From: Angiostrongylus vasorum
Lineage: Eukaryota; Nematoda; Chromadorea; Rhabditida; Metastrongylidae
Assembly (NCBI GenBank): GCA_018806985.1
Contig: JADANN010000149.1
Coordinates: 620,001-684,000, forward strand
DNA: 64,000 nt
Direction: 5' to 3'
The notes under the pieces are model-generated. The model made no database searches, was not told the DNA's origin, and saw only the letters and a program-made list of their open reading frames with translations. The position numbers were made by a program, and so were the translations under genes. This document shows positions 61,701 to 64,000 of this stretch, piece after piece (positions within the stretch are counted from its first letter, which is position 1; every line of letters begins with the position of its first letter).

Positions 61701-62765
61701 CGTGAATAAATAAGAGCAATAATAACGATCTCATGTTTACCCGTCAAGAAAACAGCGAAATACAATTCTAGTTCCTTACTAGGGGCATCTGGATAACTTG
61801 GACCATCCGGAGTTCCATTAACCATCGAAGTATGTCAACTGGAAGATTGAAATCCCATTTGTCCTCATCTCTCGTAAGAACGCCTACGTAGGCACCACTG
61901 CTTTAAATTACGCCAAAAACCACTTTTTTGCTGTTTTAGGGAGAAACTAGCCATCGGCGGCACAGAGCTCTACCATGACGTAGGATTACACTTATTTGGG
62001 CTTCCCATGATACACATATATATGTTTAATTTACAAAAACAAATGTAATATTTAGTTGCCTAAAACATTTCTGCCTATGGAAGGAAAAAAAACAATTTGA
62101 AAGAACACAATTAAAAAAACTTGTATTCTCATTAAAGTAATATGCCTTTATATAGTGAGCGGACATTTCATCTTCGGTGAATGGTGAAGAAAGGAAGCAA
62201 TAAAAATACGGAAAATGAGATGAATAAAATAAAACAAAGGGAATGGGAGGAGCAGTATTCACTCGGAACAATGGAAAGGCAGCACTAACGAGAACTTAAT
62301 ACCGACCGGTATTATTTCCAAAAACTTATGAAAGAAACGATGAGGTAAAATTGCGCTGACATCGATTCCACAGACGTGAACAACAGAATGTCGACAGACG
62401 ATAGAAGGAACCGATGGAAGCATCCATCCATGCTTAAAAGATTCGACTTCGACTTGATACCTTCAGAATGGATGTCTCGACTGGCATGTGAACTTCGACA
62501 AGAAAGTCCAAAAGTAGCACTATACGTCATAAAACCCACCGAAACAACTTGATTAATCTCGAAGAGAATATTTCCTGAAAAATGTTAGCAGAATCCACGG
62601 TGAACTCGAATGTCTTCCCAAAGCCACTTGACATATTCTTTTTCGTTTCCATGTAGAAATAGAAACCATTGGCTCTCCTTTCGAAATAATTGTTTGGTGA
62701 GCACTGACGAATTACCAGTAATTGGTTTTATTATATTATTACATAGATAGGTATTTTATGTGAAA
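61701..62765. other. No gene recognised
   Basis: AT-rich; minus ORFs at 62026-62271 and 62312-62539 have low-complexity or unsupported sequence. Confidence 0.35.
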
Positions 62766-62766
62766 G

Positions 62767-62890
62767 GGAACCTGTGAAGCGCATTGGCTAGAGGTGTCTT
62801 ATGATATACACATGTTCCACGGTTAAATCCCACGCCCACGGCCTAGCAAATCTTGTACACATTTCGTGGTCGGCAAAATGGTGTGAGGTT
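62767..62890 (+). repeat. SINE-A copy, truncated at its fusion with repeat B
   Basis: CCTGTGAAGCGCATTGGCTA start and CCACGGTTAAATCCCACGCC B-box region; stops at GGTCGGCAAAATGGTGTGAG. Confidence 0.6.
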
Positions 62891-63032
62891 TCCCACTCTC
62901 CGGAAATTTGCTGGTCTAGCCATTATGAATCCCTGAAGTCCCGACGTCAGCCTAGCTAAAGTCGTCCTCAGGTCGTCATCACCCTAGGCAATCGCTGCCC
63001 TTGTGGATCAGAGGGAGATCTGCTAATTTGTG
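62891..63032 (-). repeat. Repeat B fragment, antisense
   Basis: CCGGAAATTTGCTGGTCTAG to TGTGGATCAGAGGGAGATC. Confidence 0.7.
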
Positions 63033-63145
63033 ACTTATTTGATATATTTATTTGTGTGATCTTATAAACTGATCTTCTATAGCTGATCTGAGGTTGGTAT
63101 AGGTGTTCGTTGACGTTGTCGTTGTTGTTGGTGTTGTTTGTCGAT

Positions 63146-63181
63146 GGCTGACGTTTCGGCGATTTCGCCTTCCTCAGAGCC
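63146..63181 (-). ncRNA. Hammerhead-type ribozyme, all core boxes and stems intact (PLE-associated minimal type)
   Basis: On the minus strand: stem I 5' arm GGCT (63178-63181), core CTGAGGA (63171-63177, fitting CUGANGA), one extra A (63170), stem II GGCG/CGCC (63166-63169 with 63158-63161) closed by loop AAAT, core GAAA (63154-63157), then CGTC (63150-63153) and the stem I 3' arm AGCC (63146-63149). GTC followed by A is the expected cleavage triplet. Stem III would be only the self-complementary ACGT, so activity as a dimer is expected, as known for the small hammerheads of Penelope-like elements. It lies just downstream of a minus-strand GIY-YIG fragment. The extra A next to the core departs from the textbook motif. 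Confidence 0.7.
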
Positions 63182-63374
63182 TGGACGTATTTTATATTAG
63201 AATACTTTAGTTATTCGGTGTAAAAGGCTAAAGTATTACTGAAGATCAAAGTTTTAAATAGATGGTGGGTTAGGATGCTACGGTCATACTGAAAGGCTAC
63301 TCACCGTGATGTAACGAGTGGGACTGGCCCACGCGTTGTTCACGTGGGGATCGCGAGCACGACACACCCCGGGG

Positions 63375-63702
63375 TCAAAATATCACTTTGAAATAGGGCG
63401 CCAGGTCACGTGTGATAGTGAGGCATTCGTCTTTCCGGTTCATCTTTGGATTTTTGAAATTTATCCAAAACGCTTCAAGAGTTTTGCGCGTTGATGTTTT
63501 CGACTCCTGCGCTAGGACCCGTACAGTCACTTCAAAATCATCGCCATTGTGCTTTTGTTCTCTATGCGTACCCTAGCGGAGTGTTTTGACGAATTTCACC
63601 TTTCCCATCTATATGTTCTTTTATGCGGACACAAAGTGGTCTACCCGTTTCCCCAACATATTCCACACTGCAGGCGTTACATGAGATCAAGTATGTTATA
63701 CC
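63375..63702 (-). mobile_element. Penelope-like element GIY-YIG fragment, minus strand
   Basis: Minus strand reads YLISCNACSVEYVGETGRPL then CVRIKEHIDGKGE. It has one frame break near 63560 and continues RKTLEAFWINFKNPKMNRKD to a TGA at 63375. The EYVGETG motif is the best preserved GIY-YIG core in the window. The ribozyme at 63146 follows in the same orientation. Confidence 0.8.
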
Positions 63703-64000
63703 TGAACTCATGCAATCCCTTCATATCAAATGAAATAAGTTACGCCATTAAGAGATGCTTAAGAAAAAGTGTTCTTGAAAATTATGTAACGATTGTTGAC
63801 ATCCCACCCAATACCCTACGCCGTCAGTTAGTTCGCAACCGTCTCTATGATCGTTTGTGCAGCTCAGAAAACTTTATGATCTGTCCTAATGGGAGAGACG
63901 GGGAATTGCATGAGTTCAAGTATAATATGCTGGATCTCATGTAACGCATGCGGTGAGGAATATATTGAGGGAAACGGGTAGACCACATAGTGTCCGCATA
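63703..64000 (+). mobile_element. Penelope-like element GIY-YIG fragment, plus strand, runs off the window
   Basis: Reads PFISNEISYAIKRCLRKSVL, PPNTLRRQLVRNRLYDRLCS and ENFMICPNGRDGE. A shift then leads into CNACGEEYIEGNG and a stop. It is head to head with the minus fragment; 63934-64000 and 63636-63702 form inverted arms. Confidence 0.75.

Overview
The window reads as nuclear DNA of a nematode, most likely a strongylid (hookworm-like) worm. The evidence is short exons with TTTTCAG-type acceptors and GTAAG/GTGAG/GTATG donors, AT-rich introns, a decayed RTE retrotransposon of nematode type, and several families of short repeats with tRNA-like promoter boxes. The species assignment is an inference. 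No bacterial operon, phage, CRISPR array, rRNA gene or intact tRNA gene is visible. All genes below were assembled by eye from reading frame, splice sites and intron phase, because most exons are shorter than an ordinary ORF filter allows.

Layout. 1-93 is the end of an exon of an upstream gene. About 1663-9592 (+) holds a Ser/Thr-rich gene of unknown function with a four-exon core that agrees in phase. 11750-15040 (-) is a nearly full-length but broken RTE element. 16855-20904 (+) is the one confidently named gene, an RSRC2 orthologue, with five exons seen. 22119-25709 (-) is a phase-consistent five-exon gene for a 239-residue protein I do not recognise, tail to tail with RSRC2. From about 26 kb to the right end the window is mostly repeats, with two small unknown minus-strand genes: 34095-34387 (two exons) and 56879-57365 (3' exons only).

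Repeats. Four short families, called A to D here, recur throughout on both strands and fill the introns. A, C and D carry A-box and B-box-like motifs and look like tRNA-derived SINEs. B has no clear box. Penelope-like element (PLE) fragments with GIY-YIG endonuclease coding occur at 41.9-42.7, 60.9-61.7 and 63.1-64.0 kb.

The most interesting signal is a scattered set of hammerhead-ribozyme-like motifs in the PLE debris. One copy (63146-63181, minus) keeps every expected stem and core box, and other copies vary in a way that preserves stem II. PLE-associated minimal hammerheads are already known, so the class is not new; the stem II sub-types and an extra A beside the core are what to check. 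I found no convincing undescribed multi-gene system.
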